A DNA stretch of 64,000 bases from Neptunomonas marina (GTDB lineage Bacteria > Pseudomonadota > Gammaproteobacteria > Pseudomonadales > Balneatricaceae), in assembly GCF_004005935.1 (NCBI RefSeq), contig NZ_SACQ01000007.1, positions 124,001-188,000 of the forward strand. Reading direction: 5' to 3'. Shown here in pieces: positions 9,263 through 18,364 of this stretch. Below the pieces are notes generated by a model, which did no database searches, was not told the DNA's origin, and was given only the letters and a program-made list of their open reading frames with translations. The position numbers were made by a program, and so were the translations under genes. The first letter of the stretch is position 1; every line of letters starts with the position of its first letter.

Positions 9263-9667
9263 ATGTTAAAAGTCAAAGAGCTTATGGATTCACAGGTAGC
9301 CCGTTTGCCAGCGAATGCACCGCTGACCACGGCGGTCGATACGATTCTCGATAGTGGCTATTTAGGCTTGCCGGTCATTGATGAGGCGCAGCAACTGGTT
9401 GGCTTCTTATCGGAGCAGGACTGTTTGCGGGCGCTTGTGTCCGATAGCTATCACTGTGATTCGCACTTAACGGTGCGCGATATTATGCGCGATAGCCCGC
9501 TGTTTGTGTCTCCCGAACTGTCTGTTTTGGAGTTGGCGCAGATGCTTGGCAAAGATCGTCCGAAGTTGTTTCCCGTCGTTGAAGAGGAACGCTTGCTGGG
9601 GATGATTAGCCGCACTCAGGTGATGCGTGCACTGAATGATCAGCTAAAAAGCTGCGGCGCCGTTTAA
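9263..9667 (+). CDS. CBS-pair domain protein
   Basis: A 134-residue cytoplasmic protein consisting of two CBS motifs in tandem (about residues 8-60 and 72-128), which normally bind adenosine nucleotides and sense energy state. There is no attached catalytic or membrane domain, so it presumably acts by binding another protein. I chose ATG 9263, 7 bp after AGGAG, over the in-frame ATG 9239, whose extra eight residues (MDQHRRDS) lie outside the domain. The last codons overlap a hairpin that can terminate the convergent gene. Confidence 0.85.
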   Translation: MLKVKELMDSQVARLPANAPLTTAVDTILDSGYLGLPVIDEAQQLVGFLSEQDCLRALVSDSYHCDSHLTVRDIMRDSPLFVSPELSVLELAQMLGKDRPKLFPVVEEERLLGMISRTQVMRALNDQLKSCGAV

Positions 9668-9677
9668 GTGCCGCAGC
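9646..9677 (-). terminator. Terminator for the convergent HAD gene
   Basis: 8-bp stem GCTGCGGC / GCCGCAGC (9651-9658 with 9670-9677). Read on the minus strand it is followed directly by five U, a classical terminator for the HAD hydrolase gene. It lies inside the last codons of the plus-strand CBS gene. On the plus strand the T run is missing. Confidence 0.75.
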
Positions 9678-9690
9678 GTACTTTCTGTAC

Positions 9691-10344
9691 TTAGCGCAGA
9701 GAGATGTGCGGCCAGCCGTGTTCAGCGGCTGTGGCTGCGAGTGTTGGATCTGCATCGACCGCTACAGGGTTGTTGACCAGCTCTAGTAGCGGTAGGTCGT
9801 TGCGTGAGTCGCTGTAAAAGTAGCTGCCCTCAAGGGAGTGATCATTGCTTGCAAGCCAGCTGTGTAGGCGAGTCACTTTGCCCTCTTGGAAGCAGGGCGT
9901 ACCAGACACGTTGCCGGTATATCGGCCATCGACCATTTCAGGGTCGGTAGCGAGAATTTCGTCGACGCCCAGCAGGTTTGCGATCGGTTCGGTGACAAAG
10001 CGGTTGGTGGCCGTGATGATCAGTAGGTAGTCGCCTTGCTCGCGGTGTTTTTGTAACAACGCGCGTGCTTTATCGGTGATCATTGGAGTCACTTTTTGCT
10101 CGAGAAACTGTTCGCGCAGCGCGAATAGTCGGTCTGGTTCGATCTCTTTAAGCGGCTTGAGTGCGAACGCGAGAAATTCGCCAATATCTAATGAGCCCGC
10201 TTGGTAGCGCTCATAAAAGTAATCGTTGGCCTGACGATAGGCGTCGGTATCAACAATGTTCTGCTCACACAGGAACTCCCCCCACGCGTGGTCACTATCA
10301 CCGTTCAACAAAGTGTTGTCTAAATCAAAAATCGCCAAGCTCAC
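9691..10344 (-). CDS. HAD-family phosphatase (HAD-IB, SerB-like)
   Basis: A 217-residue HAD-superfamily hydrolase. Motif I is FDLDNTL with nucleophile D7 and acid/base D9; motif II is IITATN; motif IV is SDSRNDLPLL. An alpha-helical cap follows motif I, as in the HAD-IB subfamily that includes phosphoserine phosphatase. Proteins of this type beside rppH in related bacteria are annotated only generally, so the substrate is open. It is divergent from rppH with a 147-bp spacer and ends at a terminator that overlaps the CBS gene. Confidence 0.85.
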   Translation of the reverse strand: MSLAIFDLDNTLLNGDSDHAWGEFLCEQNIVDTDAYRQANDYFYERYQAGSLDIGEFLAFALKPLKEIEPDRLFALREQFLEQKVTPMITDKARALLQKHREQGDYLLIITATNRFVTEPIANLLGVDEILATDPEMVDGRYTGNVSGTPCFQEGKVTRLHSWLASNDHSLEGSYFYSDSRNDLPLLELVNNPVAVDADPTLAATAAEHGWPHISLR

Positions 10345-10491
10345 GTTTTACTCTCCATTTTGCTTCGTTGGCTAGCATAGAGGGATGTGCTGAGCCTTTC
10401 AATTTTTGAGAAAAAATAACAAGTTGGCAGGCTATTTGCGGATGACGTGAAGTGTGGAACAATAGGATGAAATAGTTTTAGGGTTTTTATT

Positions 10492-10974
10492 GTGATTGAT
10501 TCAGACGGGTTTAGACCGAATGTCGGTATCATTCTGGCAAACTCGATGGGTCAAGTGCTTTGGGCAAGAAGAATCGGGCAGAACGCTTGGCAGTTTCCGC
10601 AAGGGGGGATCAACCCCGATGAGACACCAGAACAGGCGATGTACCGAGAGCTTAAAGAGGAGATTGGCCTAACCGCCAACGATGTCGAAGTTGTTGCTGT
10701 AACACGAGGCTGGCTCCGTTATCGCTTGCCTAAACGCATGATCCGCAAGCATTCGCACCCGGTATGTATCGGGCAAAAGCAGAAATGGTATCTGTTGCGT
10801 ATGTTGAGCCAAGATGATGCTGTTTCAATAGATCAGACAGATTCGCCCGAGTTCGATGGCTGGCGCTGGGTTAGTTACTGGTACCCGTTAGGTCAGGTCG
10901 TATCGTTCAAGCGCGAGGTGTACCGCAAGGCGATGAAGGAGTTATCGCCCAAGTTATCCAGAGTGGTGACATAG
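10492..10974 (+). CDS. rppH: RNA pyrophosphohydrolase
   Basis: Nudix enzyme that converts 5'-triphosphate mRNA ends to monophosphate and so triggers RNase E-dependent decay. It has 160 residues. The Nudix box runs from GG38-39 to G59 ([12 protein letters not shown] then REL-KEE-IG), with all catalytic glutamates. The start is GTG at 10492, giving the expected N-terminus [15 protein letters not shown]. ptsP follows 48 bp later, the order found in Pseudomonas and E. coli. Confidence 0.96.
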   Translation: MIDSDGFRPNVGIILANSMGQVLWARRIGQNAWQFPQGGINPDETPEQAMYRELKEEIGLTANDVEVVAVTRGWLRYRLPKRMIRKHSHPVCIGQKQKWYLLRMLSQDDAVSIDQTDSPEFDGWRWVSYWYPLGQVVSFKREVYRKAMKELSPKLSRVVT

Positions 10975-11022
10975 CGCGTAGTAAGGTGACTTGCTACTAA
11001 CAATAATAAAAGGGCTGAGTCG

Positions 11023-13299
11023 ATGCTGGAGTTGCTAAGGAAAATTGTTCAAGAAGTTAGCGCAGCATCTAATGTAGAAGCTGCGCTAAAGCTTATCGTG
11101 CGCCGCATTCAGCGCGGCATGAACACCGAAGTGTGTTCGATCTTTCTGCTCGATGAAAGCACCGAGCGCTTTGTGTTGCGCGCCACTCAAGGGCTTAATC
11201 GTAAAGCGGTGGGGCGGGCGTCGCTTGCAACCTCTGAGGGCATTGTTGGCTTGGTGGCGAAAAGAGCTGAGCCAATTAACCTCGAGGATGCTGAATCCCA
11301 TCCCGCATTCTGTTATCTCAAGGACTCTGGCGAAGAGCGTTTCCACTCGTTTCTGGGTGTGCCGATTATCCATCATCGTGAGGTGTTGGGCGTGCTGGTG
11401 GTGCAGCAACAGGAGTGCCGGCGCTTCGATGAGAGTGAAGAGGCCTTTCTGGTTACCATCTCGGCGCAATTGGCCGCGGTGATCGTACATGCTGAAGCGT
11501 CGGGTGCGATGGTCGAATCACCTGAATCTGGCCACAAAGCGATCGACCGCCGCTTCGAAGGCGTGCCCGGTGCGCCCGGCGTTGCGATTGGCCAAGTGGT
11601 GGTGGTTTCGCCGCAGGCGAACTTAGACGCAGTGCCCAATAAGCGGATCACTGATGTTGATACTGAGGTGGCCTTTTTCGAGAACGCCTTAGAGCGGGTA
11701 CGTAGTGATATTCGTCGCGTTAGCGCCAAGTTATCGCGGCGTTTGCGTCATGATGAGCAAGCGCTCTTCGATGTCTATCTCAAGATGCTAGAAGATAACG
11801 CACTGGCGGGTGAAGTGGTTGGACGCATTCGTGATGGGAACTGGGCGCAAGGTGCGCTGAGTAGCGTGATCAGCGAGAATGCGCAGCAATTTGCCATGAT
11901 GGAAGATCCCTATTTGCGTGAGCGTGCATCGGATGTACGTGACCTTGGCCGCCGAGTCTTAGCTTATCTCCAAGAGGGTGATGGCCCGCGCACTATTGAG
12001 CTGCCTGATAACGCTATTTTGGTTGCCGATGAGTTGTCGCCAGCGATTTTAGGCGAAGTGCCTCAGGATAAACTTGCCGGGTTGATCTCGGTGAAAGGGT
12101 CTGGCAATAGTCATGCTGCCATCTTGGCGCGTTCTATGGGCATCCCAACAATTATGGGAATTGTGGATCTGCCGTACCGACACCTTCATGAGCGGCAAGT
12201 GATCCTTGATGGCTTTGCTGGCCGCTTGTATGTAGACCCATCGGAAGAGCTTGTAAGCGCCTATCAAGATATCGTTAAAGAGCAGCAAGAGGTTGCAGCA
12301 GGGCTGGCTCAGTTGAAAGAGCTTCCCGCAGTGACCACTGATGGTGAGCGGGTGCCCTTGTGGGTGAACACGGGTTTATTGGCTGATGTTGAGCGCTCGC
12401 TGGAGCGCGGCGCTGAGGGGATTGGGCTGTATCGCACTGAGATACCGTTTATGGTGCGTGACTTCTTTCCCAGTGAGCAAGAGCAGCTAGAGATCTACCG
12501 CCGCCAACTAGAGGCATTTGCGCCACGTCCAGTTACCATGCGTACCTTGGATATTGGGGGGGATAAGGCACTCCCTTACTTCCCGATCGAAGAGGAGAAT
12601 CCATTTCTCGGATGGCGTGGGATTCGTGTCACGCTAGACCACCCCGAAATCTTTCTAGTTCAGATTCGTGCCATGCTGCGAGCCAACGAAGGCCTGGGGA
12701 ATTTGCGCATTATGCTGCCGATGGTCTCCAGCGTACAGGAGGTGGACGAGGCGAAGCGGATGCTCGAACGTGCAATTACCGAGCTACGCGAGGAGGGCCA
12801 CCAGATTGATCCACCTGAAGTGGGTGTGATGATTGAGGTGCCAGCAGCGGTGTATCAGGTGAAGCGGTTTGCTAAGCGGGTCGATTTTATCTCGGTGGGC
12901 TCAAACGATTTGGCCCAGTACATTTTAGCCGTTGATCGCAACAATCCTCGTGTTGCCAATCTCTACATGGCCTATCATCCGGCCGTGTTGCGGGCACTTG
13001 AACACATTGCACGTGAGGCGCAGCAGGAAAGCGTTCAGCTATCGATTTGTGGCGAAATGGCTGCTGATCCGGGCGGCGCCATGCTGTTGATGGCGATGGG
13101 TTACGATGTGCTCTCGATGAATGCCACCAACTTACCGCGTGTTAAATCGATTATTCGCTCCATCTCTATGCAGCAAGCGCGCGAGTTACTCGAAACCGTC
13201 TTGCAGATGGACGATGCTGAAAAAATTCAGCAATTGATCTCACAAACATTAAAACAGCTGGGTTTGAGCCGTTTATCGCAACCCCAATTACCCGACTGA
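11023..13299 (+). CDS. ptsP: Phosphoenolpyruvate-protein phosphotransferase PtsP (EI-Ntr)
   Basis: First enzyme of the nitrogen PTS, which passes phosphate from PEP to NPr (PtsO) and on to PtsN. The 758-residue protein has an N-terminal GAF domain (about residues 1-165), the EI N-terminal and phosphohistidine domains with active His364 in GSGNSHAAILARSMG, and the PEP-binding barrel with GIGLYRTEIPFM and SICGEMA. The GAF domain distinguishes it from sugar-PTS enzyme I. ptsO and ptsN are not nearby, as usual. Its stop lies 2 bp from the end of the convergent NRDE gene. Confidence 0.97.
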   Translation: MLELLRKIVQEVSAASNVEAALKLIVRRIQRGMNTEVCSIFLLDESTERFVLRATQGLNRKAVGRASLATSEGIVGLVAKRAEPINLEDAESHPAFCYLKDSGEERFHSFLGVPIIHHREVLGVLVVQQQECRRFDESEEAFLVTISAQLAAVIVHAEASGAMVESPESGHKAIDRRFEGVPGAPGVAIGQVVVVSPQANLDAVPNKRITDVDTEVAFFENALERVRSDIRRVSAKLSRRLRHDEQALFDVYLKMLEDNALAGEVVGRIRDGNWAQGALSSVISENAQQFAMMEDPYLRERASDVRDLGRRVLAYLQEGDGPRTIELPDNAILVADELSPAILGEVPQDKLAGLISVKGSGNSHAAILARSMGIPTIMGIVDLPYRHLHERQVILDGFAGRLYVDPSEELVSAYQDIVKEQQEVAAGLAQLKELPAVTTDGERVPLWVNTGLLADVERSLERGAEGIGLYRTEIPFMVRDFFPSEQEQLEIYRRQLEAFAPRPVTMRTLDIGGDKALPYFPIEEENPFLGWRGIRVTLDHPEIFLVQIRAMLRANEGLGNLRIMLPMVSSVQEVDEAKRMLERAITELREEGHQIDPPEVGVMIEVPAAVYQVKRFAKRVDFISVGSNDLAQYILAVDRNNPRVANLYMAYHPAVLRALEHIAREAQQESVQLSICGEMAADPGGAMLLMAMGYDVLSMNATNLPRVKSIIRSISMQQARELLETVLQMDDAEKIQQLISQTLKQLGLSRLSQPQLPD

Positions 13300-13301
13300 C
13301 G

Positions 13302-14063
13302 TTACCCTAGAGGTGGTAATGCCAAGTTAAAGTGTTGTGTTTGCAGTAACCCCTCCGGACCGAAGCTGCGCTCTTCTATCTCCGTGTGGCCGCTCGCTGC
13401 TTGCTTGATAAGTGTCATCGCGCGGGTGCCGTAGGTGGGCAGCTGTATAAAGCAGGACGAGAGTTGGCGCTCCCACGTTTGACTGATGCCGGTATTGGGT
13501 AGCTCTTCATCGGCTGCTTGTTGAGTGCTACTTAAAACCTGCTGTAGCGCTGCGTGCGTGTTGGTTGCGAGTGCTGCTGCGAGTTTTTGCTTGGCTAGCG
13601 TGAGCTTTGGCCACGGCGTGTCTAGCGCGGCATTACTCAAACCGTATAAACCGGGCGTGAGGCGTTTTGAAATACTGTCTTGATTTGACAGGTAGTAAAG
13701 TCCGCTATGATCACCAACAAGCAAATTAAAGCCGCCGTATTGATGCGCTTCGTGCTCAAGGCGTTTGATATAGCTAGCTGCATCTTGTGCTCCGAGCAGA
13801 AAGTCGCGAGTTAGATGGCCTCGCGAGCGCAAGTTAGGTGCGGGCTTTTTGCCATCGCGAAAGTTTGTCACCGCTGTAAACTTGCCGTTTCGGCTCAGGC
13901 CGAGCCATGTCCCGCCTTGCTCTAGATCTTTTCCGGCGATGATGCCAGTGGCAGGCCACTCGTGCATCGCTTGGGTTGGTCTGGCGTAGAACTCATCGCG
14001 ATTGGCTGCCAAGACGAAGGGCAGTGGTTGGGTTGGCTGATATGCCAGCACGATTAAGCACAT
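13302..14063 (-). CDS. NRDE-family protein (TANGO2-like)
   Basis: A 253-residue protein of the NRDE/TANGO2 family, named for the motif LAANRDEFYARPT near its N-terminus. It starts MCLIVLAY; the cysteine at position 2 is conserved in the family and suggests an N-terminal nucleophile-type fold. TANGO2 homologues have been linked to haem or lipid handling, but the bacterial function is not established. It converges with ptsP and is divergent from the TauE-like gene, so it is probably transcribed alone. Confidence 0.85.
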   Translation of the reverse strand: MCLIVLAYQPTQPLPFVLAANRDEFYARPTQAMHEWPATGIIAGKDLEQGGTWLGLSRNGKFTAVTNFRDGKKPAPNLRSRGHLTRDFLLGAQDAASYIKRLEHEAHQYGGFNLLVGDHSGLYYLSNQDSISKRLTPGLYGLSNAALDTPWPKLTLAKQKLAAALATNTHAALQQVLSSTQQAADEELPNTGISQTWERQLSSCFIQLPTYGTRAMTLIKQAASGHTEIEERSFGPEGLLQTQHFNLALPPLG

Positions 14064-14128
14064 AGAGCGGCTCTTCTGGTAAGATTGCGGGCCAATTACT
14101 TTATCATTTCAGCTTGGGAAAGAAACGG

Positions 14129-14929
14129 ATGCTACTCACCTTAGCGTTGTATTTATTGCTGGGCGCCGCTGCGGGTGTCGTGGCGGGCTTGTTTGGTATT
14201 GGCGGTGGCTTGCTGATTGTGCCGGTATTGGTCTTCAGTTTTGGGCTGCAGGGTATGTCCCCTGAGGTGTTAACACACGCGGCGGTCGCAACCTCTTTGG
14301 CTACCATTGTAGTGACCTCCATTAGCTCTGTGAAAGCTCACCATGCCCGAGGTGCAGTGCGTTGGGATATGTTTAAACCCGTTGCACTTGGTATCTTAGT
14401 TGGCGCGTTTCTTGGCGTTAATACGGCGGATAAGCTGCAAGGTGAGCACCTGCAAATAGCGATTGGTATCTTTGCTTTCTTGGTGGCGATACAGATGGCA
14501 TTTGGTTTGAAGCCCAAAGCCGGTAGTGAAGAGCCACAGCGAAAAGAGCTCGGCATCGCAGGCAGTGTCATCGGGTATGCATCCGCTATTTTTGGTATCG
14601 GTGGCGGTACGTTGTCTGTGCCGTATCTCACTTGGCGTCGCGTGGAGATGCAAAAGGCGGTAGCAACGTCTGCGGCTTGTGGCTTACCTATCGCCTTAAT
14701 GGGAGCCCTTACCAATATCTATGTCGGTTGGGATGAACCTTTACTGGCACCGTGGAGTCTGGGCTATATCTATCTGCCAGCGTTTGTCGGCATCATTATT
14801 ACTAGCTCGTTTTGCGCAAAAATTGGCGCTAAGTGGGCGCATAGTTTACCGGCAGACCTCTTGAAGAAAATCTTTGCAGTGTTTCTATTGTTGGTTTCAC
14901 TGCGTTTCTTACTAGCCAATTTACTGTGA
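14129..14929 (+). CDS. Sulfite exporter TauE/SafE family permease
   Basis: Polytopic inner-membrane protein, 266 residues, about eight predicted helices. The internal duplication typical of the family is visible: LFGIGGGLLIVPVL in the first half and IFGIGGGTLSVPYL in the second. Members move organosulfur or sulfite anions, but the substrate cannot be told here. ATG 14129 is preceded by GGAAAG at suitable spacing and starts at the first membrane helix; a TTG 15 bases upstream would add charged residues and is less likely. lgt follows after 12 bp. Confidence 0.85.
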   Translation: MLLTLALYLLLGAAAGVVAGLFGIGGGLLIVPVLVFSFGLQGMSPEVLTHAAVATSLATIVVTSISSVKAHHARGAVRWDMFKPVALGILVGAFLGVNTADKLQGEHLQIAIGIFAFLVAIQMAFGLKPKAGSEEPQRKELGIAGSVIGYASAIFGIGGGTLSVPYLTWRRVEMQKAVATSAACGLPIALMGALTNIYVGWDEPLLAPWSLGYIYLPAFVGIIITSSFCAKIGAKWAHSLPADLLKKIFAVFLLLVSLRFLLANLL

Positions 14930-14941
14930 GGCAACAGCACA

Positions 14942-15742
14942 ATGTGGGTGCATGATATTGATCCCATCGCTTTGGATTTAGGCTTCCTGCAAGTCCATTG
15001 GTACGGCGTAATGTACCTCGTTGCTTTTTTAGCAGCCTTTCTGCTGGGTAGCCATCGTGCCAAACGCACACCTGGCTGGGATACCGAGCAGGTTTCAGAT
15101 CTGATTTTCTGGGGGGCTGCGGGGGTGATCCTTGGTGGCCGCTTCGGCTATGTCTTGTTCTATAACTTTGACCAGTTTTTGCAGGACCCGTTATGGTTGT
15201 TTGCAGTCTGGGAGGGCGGTATGTCTTTCCATGGTGGACTGCTAGGGGTGATCGTGGCGATCACGCTGTTTGGGCGCAAGCATGGCCGCGGTTTATTTGA
15301 GATGGGCGATTTTGTAGCGCCTCTTGTGCCGATTGGGTTAGGTGTTGGACGTTTAGGTAATTTTATCGGCGGTGAACTGTGGGGTAGGACCACGGATGTA
15401 TCTTGGGCTGTTGTGTTCCCGCGTGCTGCCGATGGTATGGGGCGTCATCCATCTCAGCTTTACGAAGCGGTGCTCGAGGGGTTGGTGATGTTTCTGATCC
15501 TATGGTGGTACTCGAGTACGCCCAAGCCGCGAATGGCTGTTTCAGGGCTGTTTTTGATGCTGTACGGTGTTTTTCGCTCGTTCGTTGAGCTGTATCGGGA
15601 GCCGGATAGCCACATTGGGTTTATTGCGTTTGGTTGGTTAACAAAAGGGCAGATGCTGTCGCTGCCTATGATCGCTATTGGTGCGGCGCTTATGCTGTGG
15701 GCATATACGCGTCAGGCACGATTAGGTGAAGGTGTAAGATGA
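14942..15742 (+). CDS. lgt: Prolipoprotein diacylglyceryl transferase
   Basis: Inner-membrane enzyme that adds diacylglycerol from phosphatidylglycerol to the lipobox cysteine of prolipoproteins, the first step of lipoprotein maturation. It has 266 residues and about seven membrane helices. Diagnostic motifs are [20 protein letters not shown] and the Lgt signature [13 protein letters not shown]. Its stop overlaps the thyA start (ATGA), so lgt and thyA are coupled, an arrangement common in gammaproteobacteria. Confidence 0.97.
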   Translation: MWVHDIDPIALDLGFLQVHWYGVMYLVAFLAAFLLGSHRAKRTPGWDTEQVSDLIFWGAAGVILGGRFGYVLFYNFDQFLQDPLWLFAVWEGGMSFHGGLLGVIVAITLFGRKHGRGLFEMGDFVAPLVPIGLGVGRLGNFIGGELWGRTTDVSWAVVFPRAADGMGRHPSQLYEAVLEGLVMFLILWWYSSTPKPRMAVSGLFLMLYGVFRSFVELYREPDSHIGFIAFGWLTKGQMLSLPMIAIGAALMLWAYTRQARLGEGVR

Positions 15743-16590
15743 AACAATACTTAGCGCTTTGTCAGCGTATTATCGATTCGGGTGAGTGGGTCGAAAACAA
15801 ACGTACCGGAAAGCGTTGCCTTACGGTTATTAATGCAGATCTTACTTACGATGTAGGTGCCAATGCATTTCCGCTCATCACAACCCGTAAGAGCTACTGG
15901 AAAGCTGCAATCGCTGAGTTGCTAGGGTATTTGCGCGGCTATGATAGTGCCGCACAGTTTCGTGCTATCGGCTGTAATACATGGAACGCGAATGCCAACG
16001 AAAACGAAGCATGGTTAAGCAACCCGCACCGTCAGGGTGAAGATGATATGGGGCGTGTTTATGGTGTGCAGGGCCGCCGTTGGCAGCGGCCTGACGGCAG
16101 TACGCTAGATCAGCTGCGTAAAATTGTGGACGATCTATCTAAAGGCGTTGATGACCGTGGTGAGATTCTCACTTTTTATAATCCGGGTGAGTTTGACATG
16201 GGCTGCTTGCGGCCTTGTATGCATACGCACACCTTTTCGCTACTCGGCGATACGTTGTATCTAACCTCTTCACAGCGCTCCTGTGATGTGCCATTAGGGC
16301 TGAACTTTAATCAAATACAGGTCTTTACGCTGTTAGCGTTGATCGCGCAAATCACCGGTCACAAAGCAGGGCAGGCGTACCATAAAATTGTTAATGCACA
16401 CATCTATGAAGATCAGCTCGAGCTGATGCGGGATGTGCAGTTAAAGCGTGAACCGTTTGAACTACCTAGGCTTACGATTAATCCGGATATCAAAACGCTG
16501 GAAGATATCGAAACGTGGGTGACACTAGATGACTTTGAGGTTGAAGGTTATCAGTACCACGATCCAATCCAATATCCATTCTCTGTCTAG
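15739..16590 (+). CDS. thyA: Thymidylate synthase
   Basis: Methylates dUMP to dTMP using methylenetetrahydrofolate, yielding dihydrofolate that FolA recycles. It has 283 residues with catalytic cysteine C160 in [10 protein letters not shown] and the dUMP-binding motif [13 protein letters not shown]. The loop after the catalytic cysteine follows the Pseudomonas-type sequence rather than that of E. coli. It starts inside the lgt stop. In related genomes folA lies close downstream; here an AT-rich block of minus-strand genes sits between them. Confidence 0.97.
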   Translation: MKQYLALCQRIIDSGEWVENKRTGKRCLTVINADLTYDVGANAFPLITTRKSYWKAAIAELLGYLRGYDSAAQFRAIGCNTWNANANENEAWLSNPHRQGEDDMGRVYGVQGRRWQRPDGSTLDQLRKIVDDLSKGVDDRGEILTFYNPGEFDMGCLRPCMHTHTFSLLGDTLYLTSSQRSCDVPLGLNFNQIQVFTLLALIAQITGHKAGQAYHKIVNAHIYEDQLELMRDVQLKREPFELPRLTINPDIKTLEDIETWVTLDDFEVEGYQYHDPIQYPFSV

Positions 16591-16604
16591 TGATAAGCAG
16601 GCAC

Positions 16605-16640
16605 CCAGAGTCACATAGCTTGCACTGTATGTGACTCTGG
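16605..16640. repeat. 13-bp inverted repeat after thyA
   Basis: Perfect inverted repeat: CCAGAGTCACATA at 16605-16617 pairs with TATGTGACTCTGG at 16628-16640, with a 10-nt spacer. It lies between the ends of convergent thyA and the AT-rich cassette. There is no T run on either side, so it is not a textbook intrinsic terminator, though a hairpin this strong may still stop or protect transcripts. Confidence 0.6.
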
Positions 16641-16688
16641 ATGTTATAAGTGAGTAAGTGTTACTTCTACCAAGCTGTATATTTAAAC

Positions 16689-17975
16689 CTAGGTTAACAT
16701 TCCGGTTATATGCTCGATGACATATATATTTCCAGCTAGCATGAGTATTAAAACTGATGTGGCGATAAAATACCCTGTATAGCTTCTTATTTGGCTAGCT
16801 AACGCTCCAATTATCAATATGCAAGGCACGCTCCAAACTTGAGAATATAAGTACGTATTTAGTCCAAACAGTGAGTAAAGAACGCCGAAGGTCATAATAG
16901 AAGCCAGCGAAGAAAGCAAAAGATTGCTCCATGGTTTCGTATTCCAAGTTACCGAAAATCCCCCAATAATGACGCCGATGGATATCAATGATAGAACTAT
17001 TGAAATAGCCTCTGTGGGCTTTGTCAAATAGGCTAGCTCTACCTTAATAGGGTCGTCATTTTGTATCGCTAGCATGTTTTTCTTTGTATCAGGAATAGAT
17101 GGGATAAAGGTTCTTGTAACGATTTCGGGAAACCTAATAATATTGTTAATTTGGTTGTCGAAAGAAGGTGTGTACTTTTGAATAAAGGAAGTTGATGGCG
17201 AAGCAGTAGTGATTTTTTGGCTTGCGTCGCTGTTGACATTTTTTAGCGTTGAAAATAATGACGAAAGCAATAATGTAGTGGTTAGGATAATCGAGCTCCA
17301 TTTAACTGCTTTCATTAAACTAAACCAGAATGGTCGCCCCTCTTTCTCACGGTATAGAAACCAAATCAACCAGCCTATATAAATAATATTTGATGACGTT
17401 ACACCAACTACAAAAATAGCAGAGCTTATGAACGATAAATAGGATGCTTTTGAAGGTTTATATTTGACTAGTAAGGCTGTGAATAGCGAGAGCGCTAAGC
17501 CAAAACTACTTATTCCATAGGTGCTAGGAGTTGAACCAAAGACAATAGAGCTAAATCCTAAAGCACTAATACTCGCAACAATCAGGGCAGCTGCTGGCTT
17601 TAGCTTTAATAAACGAAATGAGAAGTATATTAGAGCGGCTTTCATCGCTGTAAAGAGCGGAAGCAGAAAGAGAGTTAGTGTGCTTCGGAGTTTTTCTGGG
17701 TTTTCTATTAATCCAGTAAGATCCAAGAGATAAGAAAGAGCATGTAAAGGTATAGAAAAATAGTACCCTAGTAATGGGTGGTTAAAGCCACCAGAGTTCC
17801 AGCCATGAGCTATAATCGCACTCGTTTGGTTTGGGTCACTATCAAATATAATATTATATTGAGAGAATATACCTAAGCTAGACCATTTTAAAGCAATTAG
17901 GTATTGTGCTAAAAATATAATTATAAATAGAGGTGCTACTATTAGCGCATCTCTGTTTTTTATGCTGGGTGTCAT
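16689..17975 (-). CDS. Polytopic membrane protein, probable GT-C-type glycosyltransferase
   Basis: A 428-residue integral membrane protein with about ten hydrophobic helices. I do not recognise a named family. The first periplasmic loop after helix 1 carries an acidic FDSDPNQ and then NHPLLGYYFS, the layout of GT-C glycosyltransferases that use polyprenyl-phosphate sugars, where an acidic residue in this loop is catalytic. A soluble loop of about 60 residues lies mid-protein. It is the last gene of a three-gene minus-strand operon, 20 bp after the flippase-like gene. The sequence is AT-rich with many ATA and TTT codons, unlike its neighbours. The GT-C call is inference. Confidence 0.55.
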   Translation of the reverse strand: MTPSIKNRDALIVAPLFIIIFLAQYLIALKWSSLGIFSQYNIIFDSDPNQTSAIIAHGWNSGGFNHPLLGYYFSIPLHALSYLLDLTGLIENPEKLRSTLTLFLLPLFTAMKAALIYFSFRLLKLKPAAALIVASISALGFSSIVFGSTPSTYGISSFGLALSLFTALLVKYKPSKASYLSFISSAIFVVGVTSSNIIYIGWLIWFLYREKEGRPFWFSLMKAVKWSSIILTTTLLLSSLFSTLKNVNSDASQKITTASPSTSFIQKYTPSFDNQINNIIRFPEIVTRTFIPSIPDTKKNMLAIQNDDPIKVELAYLTKPTEAISIVLSLISIGVIIGGFSVTWNTKPWSNLLLSSLASIMTFGVLYSLFGLNTYLYSQVWSVPCILIIGALASQIRSYTGYFIATSVLILMLAGNIYVIEHITGMLT

Positions 17976-17995
17976 AATAATACCTTGAGCATTTT

Positions 17996-18364
17996 CTACC
18001 TTGAAATAAGTAGAACACCGAAGACAATTAAAATGGTTCCAGCGATCTTGCTTAGAGTTAGAGGCTCATTCAAAAACCAGTATGCGAAGAGCATTGTGCC
18101 TATAAAGCCAAGGCCTACAAACGGGTACGCCTTGCTCACGTCCACCTTAGCTAGCACGCCAAGCCAAACGGCCGCGCTTGATACATAAGCGAAAAGTCCG
18201 CCCAATACGAAAAAGTTGGTCATTATGGAGATAACGCCAGCTGTTAAACTGCTGCTAAAAGACTGCTGGATTTCGGGGTTTGACATCCCATTCTTTAATA
18301 AAATCTGTGCGATTACTGATAGTGAAACACTAACGAGTATCAGGGTGATGGATAGTATGTTCAT
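17996..18364 (-). CDS. Half-size EamA/SMR-type transporter (ArnE/ArnF-like)
   Basis: A 122-residue protein with four predicted membrane helices, of the EamA/small multidrug resistance superfamily. The C-terminal helix pair (GTMLFAYWFLNEPLTLSKIAG) matches the family pattern in which a conserved glutamate precedes PL. Such half-size proteins act as dimers; ArnE and ArnF flip undecaprenyl-phosphate aminoarabinose, and this context makes a lipid-linked sugar a likely substrate. ATG 18364 overlaps the upstream stop (ATGA), so the two genes are coupled; an earlier in-frame start would lie deep inside the upstream gene. Confidence 0.75.
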   Translation of the reverse strand: MNILSITLILVSVSLSVIAQILLKNGMSNPEIQQSFSSSLTAGVISIMTNFFVLGGLFAYVSSAAVWLGVLAKVDVSKAYPFVGLGFIGTMLFAYWFLNEPLTLSKIAGTILIVFGVLLISR

